A stretch of 64,000 nucleotides of DNA from Synechococcales cyanobacterium S06 (GCA_011391125.1 JAABRE010000011.1:1-64000); one strand, 5' to 3'. Shown: positions 27,716-36,667, counted from the stretch's first letter. The notes: a model not told the origin generated them from the sequence alone. Translations and numbers: made by a program.

Positions 27716-28327
27716 TTAATATTTTTCCTCTAAAATACCCACTAAAATACATCCTAATTCCATTAATTCATCAGGTATTTTAAATAAATTAATATCCTGT
27801 GTAATCTCTTTTTTTTGCCGATCTAATTTGCCAAATCTCCAAATATCTCCCATGGTAACAGCACCATAAAAGATATCTTGTTCTTCTATTTCAGCTAATG
27901 CAATTAACTCGACAGCAAGTTGGGTAAATCCTCGGGTTAAATCGTCATTTTTGGCCTCAATTATTAGTAAATCATTCTTTGAACGCAATAAATAATCTAG
28001 CTTACCTTGTAACCAATTATTAACTTTTAAAGGGTATTCAATTTTTAATTTACATTGGCAATAACGGATAATTTCTAACAAAATAGGAGCGACTAATGTT
28101 TCCCTTCTCGCTGTTTCATTGCTTAAACTAATTAAGGGTAATATCTCATTGATTTTCTCTTTTATTGTCAATAAATTATCTAAATTTTTGTTAGTTTTTG
28201 GCAAAGATAAATGGGATTTTACTAATAAATAACCAAACTCTGCTAAAATTTCCTCAGCTTCGTAGGATAATTCAAAATAGGAGCGAAATGTATAGGATTG
28301 ATCATCTTGTAATATTTTAATTTTCAA
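27716..28327 (-). CDS. Putative PD-(D/E)XK nuclease-like protein
   Basis: 203 residues. Helical N-terminus, then ETARRETLVAPILLEI, YPLKVNNWLQGKLDYLL and DLLIIEAKNDDLTRGFTQLAVELIAL. The spacing E...GxLDYLL...LLIIEAKN fits a PD-(D/E)XK nuclease core, with Asp in KLDYLL and E-x-K in IEAKN. Such proteins occur as single genes in many cyanobacteria; the biological role is not known. It stands alone on the minus strand between two plus-strand genes. Confidence 0.65.
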   Translation of the reverse strand: MKIKILQDDQSYTFRSYFELSYEAEEILAEFGYLLVKSHLSLPKTNKNLDNLLTIKEKINEILPLISLSNETARRETLVAPILLEIIRYCQCKLKIEYPLKVNNWLQGKLDYLLRSKNDLLIIEAKNDDLTRGFTQLAVELIALAEIEEQDIFYGAVTMGDIWRFGKLDRQKKEITQDINLFKIPDELMELGCILVGILEEKY

Positions 28328-28523
28328 TATAATTTTTCACCTCTTTATTAATTAAAATTTGCTTTTCTTTAAACCATTATATCAACTATATTCCATCTTT
28401 ATATTGCCATGACAAATACATAAGATTTATTAATATTAATTTTTGTTAAAAACACTTGTTTTTTTTTTCATAAAGATTATGCTTGCTATTGATATATTGA
28501 TTATTCAAAGGAAGGTTTTGAAA

Positions 28524-29210
28524 ATGTCACAGGAAAATTTTACAAATTGGTTTAAGAATTTTTTAGGTTTTGTCTTTGTCTATTTGTATGTTGGTTATAT
28601 AGCCGATACATTTTACAATATTCCGATCATTGATCCTACAACTGAAGAACCAACAAGTTTGGTTCTTTTTATTTCAATTTTAGTCTTTTTATTAGGACTG
28701 GTTATCAGGAAAATTTTTCAGGGGTTATGGGAACAAATTAGGGAACTTAAAATTGTTTCTATCATGCAAGGATTAGGAAAATGTAAAGAATTTTTTTTAG
28801 TTATCATGCAAGGATTGGGAAAATTTATTTGGTTTATATTTATTCTTTTGATAGAGATTTTTCTAGCTATAATAATAGTTGTTTATTATCTATTTTTTGT
28901 AATTAGAATACCTTTAGAATTGATTGGATATGCATGGGAATTCATCATATCTAAGCTAAAAAGTAATTCAGATTCTAATGAAAATCATGGTATTTTGAAT
29001 TTAAAGAAAAGATCAGTTCTAACTCGTATTTATCGTAAAATTGTTGTTAAGGAAGAAATAATAATGGAATCTGGCAACGAAAAAATGACCTTTACTCAAA
29101 CTTCTGAAAGTCAAGAAGAAATTGAAATGTTTTTAGATGAAATTCTTTTTAATTCACTAAAAGAGAATTTTAAGACAAATATTAAAGATTTCAACTTTTT
29201 AAAAAGTTAA
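28524..29210 (+). CDS. Unrecognised membrane protein
   Basis: 228 residues from the ATG at 28524, chosen because AAAGGAAGG lies 8 bases before it; the open frame extends 27 codons upstream from TTG. Hydrophobic segments lie near residues 10-27, 45-62, and a long one at 95-135 (WFIFILLIEIFLAIIIVVYY). The C-terminal 80 residues are polar and acidic with a QEEIEMFLDEI segment. I do not recognise a family. It is 120 bases upstream of a HicB gene, but no functional link is evident. Confidence 0.6.
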   Translation: MSQENFTNWFKNFLGFVFVYLYVGYIADTFYNIPIIDPTTEEPTSLVLFISILVFLLGLVIRKIFQGLWEQIRELKIVSIMQGLGKCKEFFLVIMQGLGKFIWFIFILLIEIFLAIIIVVYYLFFVIRIPLELIGYAWEFIISKLKSNSDSNENHGILNLKKRSVLTRIYRKIVVKEEIIMESGNEKMTFTQTSESQEEIEMFLDEILFNSLKENFKTNIKDFNFLKS

Positions 29211-29221
29211 GAATTAATTGT

Positions 29222-29287
29222 AAGGTGGGCAAAAAATTTATATTTAAAATATAGCAATTAATTATTAATAATTTTGCCCACCCTACC
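29222..29287. repeat. Inverted repeat of the GGTGGGCA class
   Basis: GGTGGGCAAAA and its partner TTTTGCCCACC(CTACC) bracket about 40 A/T-rich bases between the membrane protein and HicB genes. The same GTAGGGTGGGCA/TGCCCACC type recurs at 38390 and about 54173. Confidence 0.6.
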
Positions 29288-29335
29288 AAGTATTATCATG
29301 ATTAAATTATTAATCTATTTTAAAGGAGAATAATA

Positions 29336-29548
29336 ATGAAGTGCGAAAATTATTTTAGTGTCCAATATCCGATTACTCTTTATCCAGATCCTGATGGTGG
29401 ATATGTGGCCGAAATTCAGGATTTACCCGGTTGTCTTACTCAAGGTGAAGCCATTGAAGAAACAATAAAAAATATTAATGAAGCGCGAGAATTATGGTTA
29501 GAAACTGCTTTTGATTTGGGTGATAATATTCCTTTACCTAAATATTAA
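29336..29548 (+). CDS. HicB-like antitoxin, orphan
   Basis: 70 residues. FSVQYPITLYPDPDGGYVAEIQDLPGCLTQGE followed by IEETIKNINEARELWLETA is the HicB partial RNase H fold. The C-terminus ends after LPKY without a DNA-binding domain, as in the short HicB group. An AAAGGAGAA site precedes the ATG. No hicA lies on either side, so the protein may be an orphan or neutralise a distant toxin. Confidence 0.85.
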   Translation: MKCENYFSVQYPITLYPDPDGGYVAEIQDLPGCLTQGEAIEETIKNINEARELWLETAFDLGDNIPLPKY

Positions 29549-29560
29549 TGGTTGGGTTAA

Positions 29561-29688
29561 AAAAATCGGATTTCTTAATTTATCCTATTTTACTTAATCT
29601 AAATATTTATCAGAAATCCGATTTTTGACATTTTAAAAATCGGATTTCTTAATTATTCTTGTTTTTATTTATCAGAAATCCGATTTTT
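29561..29688. repeat. Two consecutive inverted repeats upstream of the permease gene
   Basis: AAAAATCGGATTTCT / AGAAATCCGATTTTT occurs twice in a row: 29561-29626 and 29635-29688, with different loops. All four 15-base arms are identical. The pair sits 50 bases before the permease start, so it could end the HicB transcript or shape the permease leader. Confidence 0.85.
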
Positions 29689-29735
29689 GCTCTCAATAAT
29701 AAGGTAAACTTATTTTTAAACTAACCTTATTTCTC

Positions 29736-30692
29736 ATGTTAAAACACTTTTTTAAACGCATTTTAAGCTCTATTCCTACTTTAATTGCTATTAGTATTGT
29801 TATTTTTACCATCCTAGCTTTAGCTCCTGGTGATCCCATGGGAGAATTTGCTACTAATCCTTCAATTACCCCAGAAGTTCGCGAAAATATTCGCAAATCC
29901 CTCGGTTTAGATCAACCTATTTATATCCGTTATTTTAAGTGGTTTTTTGCTTTTATTAAGGGTGATTTAGGTTATTCTTTTACTAGCAGAAGTCCGGTTT
30001 TTGATCTGATTTTGCAACGCTTACCGACCACTTTATTAGTAGTAGGAATTTCTTATATTTTATCTGTTTTGATCGCTTTTCCTTTGGGAGTAATTTCTGC
30101 GGTTAAACGCTATTCTTTTCTCGATAATTTGGTTACAACTTTCGCTTTTTTAGGGTTTTCTTTACCTACTTTTTTCACTGGTTTATTATTTATAATTATC
30201 TTTAGTGTTAAGTTAAATTGGTTTCCTTTTATCTATAATAGCACTCTCAAAGTAACAGATTTTACCAGTTTTATTGACCAGATCAAACAGTCGATTATGC
30301 CCATTTCTGTGTTAGCTTTATATCAATCTGCAATTTTAATGCGTTTTGTGCGTTCTTCGCTGCTTGAAGAAATTAACCAAGAATATGTAAAAACTGCTTA
30401 CGCTAAAGGTTTGTCTAGTTTTTCTGTGTTGAAAAAACATATTTTGCGTAATGCGTTAATTCCTGTGGTAACATTAATTGCCATCGAAATTCCTAGCATT
30501 TTTACCGGTGCTTTAGTTACTGAACAAGTGTTCAGAATACCCGGAATTGGTGCTTTGCTAATCGAATCAATTTATCGCAGTGATACCCCTGTAATTATGG
30601 CGATCGCCTGCATTTATGCTATCCTAATTGTAATATTTAATCTCCTTGCTGATCTTACTTATTCTTTCCTTGATCCCCGTGTTCGTTATTAA
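29736..30692 (+). CDS. Dipeptide/oligopeptide-type ABC permease (DppB-like)
   Basis: 318 residues with six predicted membrane helices. The N-terminal IPTLIAISIVIFTILALAPGDP is the family start, followed by VRENIRKSLGLDQPIYIRYFKW. The EAA-type cytoplasmic loop is EYVKTAYAKGLSSFSVLKKHILRNALIPV, where the ATPase docks. It most likely works with the solute-binding protein at 25160. DppC-like permease and Dpp-type ATPases are not in the window; the ATPase at 30765 belongs to a different class. Confidence 0.9.
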   Translation: MLKHFFKRILSSIPTLIAISIVIFTILALAPGDPMGEFATNPSITPEVRENIRKSLGLDQPIYIRYFKWFFAFIKGDLGYSFTSRSPVFDLILQRLPTTLLVVGISYILSVLIAFPLGVISAVKRYSFLDNLVTTFAFLGFSLPTFFTGLLFIIIFSVKLNWFPFIYNSTLKVTDFTSFIDQIKQSIMPISVLALYQSAILMRFVRSSLLEEINQEYVKTAYAKGLSSFSVLKKHILRNALIPVVTLIAIEIPSIFTGALVTEQVFRIPGIGALLIESIYRSDTPVIMAIACIYAILIVIFNLLADLTYSFLDPRVRY

Positions 30693-30764
30693 TTAATAAC
30701 TCCCTTCTCCCTGTGGGGGAGGGGTTGGGGTGAGGGTCTTATATATTAATAACTAATAAAAATT

Positions 30765-31946
30765 ATGGCAAAAGTTGTTATAGATAAAGTTTATAAAAGT
30801 TTTCCTAGTAATAATAAAAATGTTACTACTGTTAATGTATTACGTCAGATTAATTTAACCATAGAAGATGGCGAATTTATGGTTTTAGTTGGTCCTTCTG
30901 GATGTGGAAAAAGTACCCTTTTAAGAATAATTGCTGGTTTAGAATCTTTAACCGGAGGTGATATTTCGGTCGGGGAAAAATTGGTTAATAATTTGCCCCC
31001 CAAAGAACGAGATATCGCCATGGTTTTTCAAAATTATGCCCTTTATCCCCATTTAACTGTTTATGATAATATTGCTTTTGGCCTCCGTAGAATGGGCAAA
31101 AATAATGATACTAAGGTGCAAAAAATATTAACATATTTTACGAAAAAATTACCATCTTCTTTACAATATTTAACAGAATCTGAGAAAATAATTAACCAAA
31201 AAGTTACTAATGTCGCTGAATTATTACAGATAGAAAATTTGCTAAAAAGATTGCCTAAACAATTGTCAGGAGGCCAACGACAAAGGGTGGCTTTAGGAAG
31301 GGCGATCGCCAGAAATCCCCAAGTATTTTTGATGGATGAACCCTTATCTAATTTAGATGCCAAATTAAGGACCCAAACCCGCAGTGAAATAGTAAAATTA
31401 CAACGACAATTAGGCACAACAACTATCTATGTTACTCACGACCAAACTGAAGCAATGACCATGGGCGATCGCATAGCAGTAATGAACCAGGGGCAAATTC
31501 AACAAATAGGAAGACCCCTGGAAATATACAATAAACCAGTGAATAAATTTGTGGCGGAATTTGTTGGTTCACCCACCATGAATTTCCTTCCCATTAAAGT
31601 AAAGCAACCCCAATTAATTAACCCTGAATTTAGTTTTAAAATACCGGAGAAATGGCAAGAATATTTAAAGAGATATGAAAGCCAATTAATATTATTAGGT
31701 ATTCGTCCCGAAGACTTTAAAATTAGTGTCCCAAGTCCAGAAAATATCCCCGTAAAAATTAATTTTATCGAAGCATTAGGGAATGATACATATATAACAG
31801 CTAATTTAATCAAACAAGAGCAAATAAGCTTACAAGTACGTATTGCACCGGATATTGTTATTAAAACCCAAGAGATAATTTACTTAGAGATAAACCTCGA
31901 TAAAATTCATTTATTTGATGAAGATACGGGTAAGGCAATTTGGTAA
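30765..31946 (+). CDS. ABC ATPase of the UgpC/MalK (CUT1) class
   Basis: 393 residues. Walker A is VGPSGCGKSTLLRIIAGLE, the Q-loop MVFQNYALYPHLTVYDNIAFGLR, the signature LSGGQRQRVALGRAIAR, Walker B VFLMDEPLSNLDAKLR and the H-loop VTHDQTEAMTMGDR. A C-terminal TOBE-like regulatory region contains LLGIRPEDF. About 40 residues (NNDTKVQKILTYFTKKLPSS onward) are inserted in the helical domain relative to the usual family. In cyanobacteria such ATPases serve sugar or glucosylglycerol importers. It is unlikely to energise the DppB-like neighbour. A 72-base repeat-rich gap separates the two. Confidence 0.87.
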   Translation: MAKVVIDKVYKSFPSNNKNVTTVNVLRQINLTIEDGEFMVLVGPSGCGKSTLLRIIAGLESLTGGDISVGEKLVNNLPPKERDIAMVFQNYALYPHLTVYDNIAFGLRRMGKNNDTKVQKILTYFTKKLPSSLQYLTESEKIINQKVTNVAELLQIENLLKRLPKQLSGGQRQRVALGRAIARNPQVFLMDEPLSNLDAKLRTQTRSEIVKLQRQLGTTTIYVTHDQTEAMTMGDRIAVMNQGQIQQIGRPLEIYNKPVNKFVAEFVGSPTMNFLPIKVKQPQLINPEFSFKIPEKWQEYLKRYESQLILLGIRPEDFKISVPSPENIPVKINFIEALGNDTYITANLIKQEQISLQVRIAPDIVIKTQEIIYLEINLDKIHLFDEDTGKAIW

Positions 31947-31956
31947 GATAAAATGT

Positions 31957-32090
31957 GGCGTTGCATGACTCTGAGATGAAATTGTAGGGGCAATCCCTTG
32001 TGGTTGCCCCCGAAACGCTGATAGGGTAGGGACAAGTCCTACCCCTACATTGAAAATAAATATCAAATCATCTTGCATAGGTGCAACGCC
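31957..32090. mobile_element. 134-bp miniature element with an 8-bp target duplication
   Basis: It begins GGCGTTGCATGACT and ends AGGTGCAACGCC, so the outer 9 bases are inverted repeats. It is flanked on both sides by TAAAATGT (31949-31956 and 32091-32098), an exact 8-base duplication. The interior carries two common hairpins, GTAGGGGCAA...TTGCCCC and GGGTAGGGACAAGTCCTACCC. An 8-bp duplication is the habit of families such as IS6 and ISL3. No coding capacity. Confidence 0.85.
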
Positions 32091-32159
32091 TAAAATGTAG
32101 CTCTTTTTTTGATCGTCTCTTATGATAAAGAAAGTCTTAAAATAAATTTTATTACCATC

Positions 32160-32423
32160 ATGGATGATCTAGATAATCAAAAAGAAAAAAGAAAATCTAA
32201 AAAGAGCATTGATGAGGAGCTTAGATTGTTAAAACAAGCGGATGAAAACCTATATAATGTATTAGCAATCGATGTTTGGGCTTTAGCAAAAACCATGGAT
32301 GAATTTCAACCTGGATTTTGGTCAAGTTTTATGAAAAATCGAGATGTAGCTATGAAAAAATTTATCCAAGAAGTGCTCAAAAAAAAATCGACCGATGATA
32401 ATGAATATCCTTTTTTGCGCTAA
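32160..32423 (+). CDS. Conserved-looking small protein, unknown function
   Basis: 87 residues from the ATG at 32160; an upstream TTG at 32109 would add 17 residues that overlap element-derived sequence. The N-terminus is very basic and charged (DDLDNQKEKRKSKKSIDEEL). The centre has VLAIDVWALAKTMDEFQPGFWSSFMKNRDVAMKKF, which resembles conserved cyanobacterial proteins without assigned function. It is followed 31 bases on by another small gene, and both may form one transcript that ends at a hairpin at 32667. Confidence 0.6.
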   Translation: MDDLDNQKEKRKSKKSIDEELRLLKQADENLYNVLAIDVWALAKTMDEFQPGFWSSFMKNRDVAMKKFIQEVLKKKSTDDNEYPFLR

Positions 32424-32454
32424 AATAAATTAAACTTTTGAGGATGATTAAACC

Positions 32455-32634
32455 ATGGATAAAACAACTCTTAAAACTCAAGTAATTGAAATAGAAAGTA
32501 AAAAAAATTTCCTAATCGAACTTTTAGAAAAGCCAAATTTAGGCAATTTACGCATTGATGTTAATCAAGCTTTAGAAGAATTAGACGAGTTAATGGATGA
32601 ATTTCACGAGGTTTTTCCCGAAGAAAAAAAATAA
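32455..32634 (+). CDS. Small acidic protein, unknown function
   Basis: 59 residues, MDKTTLKTQVIEIESKKNFL followed by IELLEKPNLGNLRIDVNQAL and an acidic tail ending FPEEKK. Predicted helical. Spacing of 31 bases from the 87-residue gene, TGAGGATG-type leader, and a hairpin 33 bases downstream support it as the second gene of a two-gene unit. The acidic/basic pairing of the two products hints at a complex, but this is only inference. Confidence 0.6.
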   Translation: MDKTTLKTQVIEIESKKNFLIELLEKPNLGNLRIDVNQALEELDELMDEFHEVFPEEKK

Positions 32635-32666
32635 TTTAATTATTAATTGAAAAATTTTCACAAATA

Positions 32667-32712
32667 AAGTGTTAAATGATTCCTAAAAAATTAGGATTAA
32701 CTTAACACTTTT
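32667..32712 (+). terminator. Hairpin ending the two-gene unit
   Basis: AAGTGTTAA (32667-32675) pairs with TTAACACTT (32702-32710), with further pairing of ATTCCTAA and TTAGGAT inside. TTCT follows. The rest of the gap to 33084 holds a GAAGGCTTTAGCCTTC palindrome near 32800 and the element at 32842; no gene is seen. Confidence 0.6.
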
Positions 32713-32841
32713 CTACTTACCTAATCACGATTATCTTTTGCTAAAAAAAGGCTAAGTAGGTCGTTATAATTAAATATAAAATGATTTTTTTGTAGTGAAG
32801 GCTTTAGCCTTCATTATTAATGAATTTAACCGCTGAGGGTA

Positions 32842-32944
32842 CAGCATTTTCTGATTAAGTGTTATATGCCCTCACCCCCCAACCCCCCTCATCCCAAAGG
32901 GAGAGGGGGGAAAAAAGAGACCAAATGTCAACTAAAAATGCGAT
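32842..32944. mobile_element. TAGCA-type miniature element, diverged copy
   Basis: Left end ACAGCATTTTCTGATTAAGT and right end TCAACTAAAAATGCGATA match the 101-bp elements at 27526 and 59921, with decayed terminal bases. The interior has the same CCCTCACCCCCC...GGGAGAGGGGGG hairpin. Confidence 0.7.
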
Positions 32945-33084
32945 ACTACAAACTGATATTTAATTAGATTTATCTACTTAAGTAATTCATTCTTTATGGT
33001 TAATCATAAAATTTGGATAGTTAATTATAAATTTAAGTAACTTAAACAGGGAATTATTTAATAAGTAATTCCCCAATTTAAGAA

Positions 33085-33978
33085 TTAATTACTGATAGTT
33101 TCCTCTGATTTTTCAGGATGAAATCTAATTCCAATCAAGACATCATAAAGGAAATTCCAGAAATTTTTACCTTCCAATAAACCCAAAGATTGATCACAAC
33201 CTTTAGCATCTAAAACGGGTTTAGCAGCATAATAAGCAGGTTGATATCGATACCAAGGAATAGAAGGCCAAAGATGGTGAACTAAATGATAATTTTGCCC
33301 TAATATAAGTAGGTTTAAAACTTTTCCCGGATAAACCCTCGCATTTTTCCAGCGATTACGTTCCTGAAAAGGACGATGGGGTAAATAATCGAAAAATAAA
33401 CCCAAAGCAATACCCACAACTAAAGCAGGTACAAACCAAAAATTCATTACATAACCAATGAAATCATAATTAATAGCTACAGCAACAATGGTAATTAAAA
33501 ATAATCTGCTTAAAAACCATTCTAATAACTCATATTTGCGCCATAAACGACGTTTAAAAAAGAAGATTTCATGGTAAAAAAAACGGGCTGCAATTAACCA
33601 CAAAGGTCCACCGGTGGAAACAAAATGATCCGGGTCATTTTCCGGGTCATTGACATGGGAATGATGTTGCAAATGTACCCTAGTAAAAACAGGAAACGCA
33701 AAACCTAACATTAAAGCGCTGACATGACCTAAAATAGCATTTATAATACGATTACTGTGGGCGCTATTATGAGAGGCATCATGAATCACTGTACCCGCTA
33801 AATGTAAAGCCAGTACATTCATAGAAAAGCAATACCAATCTAACCAACCCCAGAGAAAATAACCACAGGTTGACGTGAAAATTAACCCAATCCCTGCTAA
33901 ACTCATCAATACGTTAGGATTCCATCCTCCTTCCGGTTGAAGATACTGTTTTACCAGGGCTGTTCCCCCCATAGTCAT
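33085..33978 (-). CDS. crtR: Beta-carotene hydroxylase, CrtR type
   Basis: 297 residues. A membrane di-iron hydroxylase of the fatty-acid-desaturase superfamily. Three histidine clusters bind iron: HDASH in TVIHDASHNSAH, HLQHHSH, and HHLWP in GQNYHLVHHLWPSIPWYRYQP. The latter extended motif is characteristic of cyanobacterial CrtR, which adds hydroxyls to beta-ionone rings on the way to zeaxanthin. Several hydrophobic spans fit a thylakoid or plasma-membrane location. Length is close to known CrtR. It is monocistronic and divergent from the DUF2993 gene. Confidence 0.9.
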   Translation of the reverse strand: MTMGGTALVKQYLQPEGGWNPNVLMSLAGIGLIFTSTCGYFLWGWLDWYCFSMNVLALHLAGTVIHDASHNSAHSNRIINAILGHVSALMLGFAFPVFTRVHLQHHSHVNDPENDPDHFVSTGGPLWLIAARFFYHEIFFFKRRLWRKYELLEWFLSRLFLITIVAVAINYDFIGYVMNFWFVPALVVGIALGLFFDYLPHRPFQERNRWKNARVYPGKVLNLLILGQNYHLVHHLWPSIPWYRYQPAYYAAKPVLDAKGCDQSLGLLEGKNFWNFLYDVLIGIRFHPEKSEETISN

Positions 33979-34150
33979 ATATTTATCTCTACTCCAATAA
34001 TCCTGATTCTTTGGGTAGTTTACAATACTACACGAAATTTATAAAGTTTTGTAACTAGATTCATTAGAAATTCTGTTTCACCAAAATTGCAATTAACTTA
34101 ATATTTTGTTACAAAGTAAAAAGACGTATAGCTAAATTAAGATTTTATTT

Positions 34151-34942
34151 ATGTTTGGTGGCTTTATTGGTTTTGGTAACACAAATGGTCAAGACTGGGG
34201 AGAAAAACTACTTGATACTGTGGCAACGAACACTATTCGCCGCCTTTTTACCTACAGTGACTCAGTTAAGGTGGAACTGCGTTGTCACCCCTCTAGTAAG
34301 CTTTTACAGGGGAGTATCGATAGTTTTAAAATGGTGGGTAAAGGTTTAGTGATTCGCCGAGAATTTCGCACCGAAGAAATGTCCTTTGAAACCGATGCTG
34401 TTTCTCTTGATTTTAGTGCCGTAATGAAAGGGCAACTTGACCTGAAACAACCAACACAGGCGATCGCCCTAGTTAAATTAACCGAAACGGACTTAAACAA
34501 CTCATTTCAAGCCGAATTGGTGAGAAAACGACTGGAAAACCTTAATTTACCTGCTTTACAATCGATTTCGGCCGGTCAACCCGTCTCCTTTACCGATGTC
34601 AAACTAGAATTATTAGCCGATAATAAACTAAAACTGTCCGCTTTGGCTAAATTACCAGCCGAGCAAATTCCCCTCGCCTTAATTTGTACACTGGGAGTAG
34701 TAAAAAGAAGGAGAGTTGTCTTCAATGACATCGAATTTTTAAGTGATGGAATTCCCGAAACATTACAAGAGCGATCGAGAACTTTGACCCATATTTTAGG
34801 GGAAATCTTAAATGAAATGGTGGATTTAGATCGTTTTAATCTTGATGGTATTACCATGAGAATAAATCGCTTAGAAACCGAGGGAAAAACCCTGATTTTC
34901 AGTGGTTACGCCCAGGTTGATCACTTTCCCAAGGTGGGGTAA
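34151..34942 (+). CDS. DUF2993 protein
   Basis: 263 residues. The pattern WGEKLLDTVATNTIRRLFTYSDSVKVELRCHPSSKLLQGSIDSFKMVGKGLVIRREFRTEEM fits DUF2993 (LmeA-like), a lipid-binding beta-rich fold of the TULIP type. Unlike actinobacterial members there is no signal peptide, so it is probably cytoplasmic or membrane-associated. In cyanobacteria these proteins have no assigned role. Followed 53 bases later by a STAS-domain gene on the same strand, perhaps one transcript. Confidence 0.8.
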   Translation: MFGGFIGFGNTNGQDWGEKLLDTVATNTIRRLFTYSDSVKVELRCHPSSKLLQGSIDSFKMVGKGLVIRREFRTEEMSFETDAVSLDFSAVMKGQLDLKQPTQAIALVKLTETDLNNSFQAELVRKRLENLNLPALQSISAGQPVSFTDVKLELLADNKLKLSALAKLPAEQIPLALICTLGVVKRRRVVFNDIEFLSDGIPETLQERSRTLTHILGEILNEMVDLDRFNLDGITMRINRLETEGKTLIFSGYAQVDHFPKVG

Positions 34943-34995
34943 ATCTAGGACAAATAAATAGGTTTTTTCTTACTTTTTACTTTTTACTTAAAATT

Positions 34996-35472
34996 ATGGC
35001 TATCGTATTAAGACCGAAAGGAAAATTAGACTTAGTAGGTTCAACAACCTTACAACAGAAAACCGAAAAAATTGCAGCAATAAGCAATAAACAAAAATTG
35101 TGGGTCATTGACCTAGACGGGGTCAATGACATAAATCATTTTGGCCTGACAACCTTAGTGGCCTTGCGTCGTTTAGCAAATGATCAAGGGTGTCGTTTAT
35201 TTTTACGTAATCTGAACCCAAATGTCCAATCAATGCTAGACATCGCCTACTTAAGTGAAGAATTTGACATTTTGCCCCCAGATACCACAATTATTGGGGA
35301 AAGTCCCGTTACTTATGGGACAAAAACTAAAGCCAAAACTTATCAAACAGAAGTAAGTATCGAAAATAGTAATCCAGAACAAGAAAACCAACAAGCCCAA
35401 TTCCAGGCCATTGGTAATATGCGCAAAATTTTAACCAATCTCAAAACCAAAGTCCCCGAAGAAGAGAAATAA
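34996..35472 (+). CDS. STAS-domain protein (anti-sigma antagonist-like)
   Basis: 158 residues. A STAS domain (about 1-105): IVLRPKGKLDLVGSTTLQQK, then LWVIDLDGVNDINHFGLTTLVALRRLANDQGCRLFLRNLNPNVQSMLDIAYLSEEFDI. In SpoIIAA-type proteins the phosphorylated serine follows D in D-S-S/T-G; here the position reads NDINHFGL, so a serine switch is missing. A 50-residue Q/E-rich tail follows. It may act as a binding scaffold rather than a phospho-regulated antagonist. Confidence 0.8.
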   Translation: MAIVLRPKGKLDLVGSTTLQQKTEKIAAISNKQKLWVIDLDGVNDINHFGLTTLVALRRLANDQGCRLFLRNLNPNVQSMLDIAYLSEEFDILPPDTTIIGESPVTYGTKTKAKTYQTEVSIENSNPEQENQQAQFQAIGNMRKILTNLKTKVPEEEK

Positions 35473-35620
35473 GAAGTAAGAAGTAATAAGTAATAAGTAA
35501 GAAATAAGTTAATAATTATTCATTGTTAATTGTTAAACGTGTTTGCTTTTTTGCTAGAATTGCTCAAGGCTAAATATGGCTTAAGTGTTGATTGAGAAAG
35601 GGAATAAGGTAATTATAGTT

Positions 35621-36667
35621 ATGAACGCAGTAAAAAGCAATGAGCGCACTGTACCTAAATTTGATTCTAGTTCCGTAAAAATTACCAAAGAAGAAGGCTT
35701 AATTTTATACGAGGATATGGTTTTAGGCCGTTTTTTTGAAGATAAGTGCGCCGAAATGTATTATCGAGGCCGTATGTTTGGCTTTGTTCACCTTTACAAC
35801 GGCCAAGAAGCCATTTCGACCGGAGTCATCAAGTCTTTACGTCAGGGTTATGACTACGTTTCCAGTACCTATCGTGACCACGTTCATGCGTTAAGTACAG
35901 GAGTACCCGCGCGGGAAGTTATGGCGGAACTATTCGGAAAATCCACTGGTTGCAGTAAAGGTCGTGGTGGCTCAATGCACCTATTTTCCGCCGAACATAA
36001 ACTATTAGGTGGTTATGCTTTCATTGGTGAAGGAATCCCCGTCGCTCTGGGCGCAGGTTTTACCAGCAAGTATCGCCGTGATGCTTTAGGTTATCAAGAT
36101 TCAGATCACGTCTCCGTTTCTTTCTTTGGCGATGGTACTAGCAATAATGGTCAATTTTTTGAGTGTTTGAATATGGCCGCACTCTGGAAATTACCGGTTA
36201 TTTTTGTGGTAGAAAACAATAAATGGGCGATCGGTATGGCCCATGAAAGATCAACTTCCCAACCTGAAATCTACAAAAAAGCCAGTGTTTTTGGCATGGA
36301 AGGCGTTGAAGTCGATGGTATGGACGTTTTAGCTGTTCGTGAAGCCGCTCAAAAGGCGATCGCCCGCGCCAGAGCTGGAGAAGGTCCGACTTTAATTGAA
36401 TGCTTAACCTATCGCTTTAGAGGCCATTCCCTCGCGGATCCTGATGAATTACGGGATCAAGAGGAGAAGGAATTTTGGGCACAAAGAGACCCCCTCAAAA
36501 TGTTTACTAAATTTATGCTCGAAAGAGGTTTAGCCACCGAAGCCGAATTGACGGCCGTTGACAAAAAGATACAAGACGTAATTAACGAAGCCGTGGAATT
36601 TGCAGAAAAAAGCCCTGAACCTTCTCCCGATGAGTTATATCGCTTTGTTTTTGCCGAAGACGAGTAA
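35621..36667 (+). CDS. pdhA: Pyruvate dehydrogenase E1 component, alpha subunit
   Basis: 348 residues from the ATG at 35621; an upstream GTG at 35585 would add 12 residues without family resemblance. It binds thiamine diphosphate through [31 protein letters not shown]. The phosphorylation-loop region of eukaryotic homologues corresponds to [19 protein letters not shown]. With the beta subunit it decarboxylates pyruvate and passes acetyl to E2. The beta-subunit gene is not adjacent, as is usual in cyanobacteria. A 28-bp perfect palindrome about 160 bases on may end transcription. Confidence 0.94.
   Translation: MNAVKSNERTVPKFDSSSVKITKEEGLILYEDMVLGRFFEDKCAEMYYRGRMFGFVHLYNGQEAISTGVIKSLRQGYDYVSSTYRDHVHALSTGVPAREVMAELFGKSTGCSKGRGGSMHLFSAEHKLLGGYAFIGEGIPVALGAGFTSKYRRDALGYQDSDHVSVSFFGDGTSNNGQFFECLNMAALWKLPVIFVVENNKWAIGMAHERSTSQPEIYKKASVFGMEGVEVDGMDVLAVREAAQKAIARARAGEGPTLIECLTYRFRGHSLADPDELRDQEEKEFWAQRDPLKMFTKFMLERGLATEAELTAVDKKIQDVINEAVEFAEKSPEPSPDELYRFVFAEDE

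Noticed and set aside
29693-29896. 67-codon minus-strand ORF across the permease start
   Set aside because: It overlaps the permease's first membrane helix on the other strand, and has no ribosome site or family resemblance.
30705-30745. Additional copy of the 101-bp miniature family (reverse GTGGGGGAGGGGTTGGGGTGAGGG)
   Set aside because: Only the G/C-run centre resembles it. The TAGCA ends and TA duplications are absent, so it is not listed as an element.
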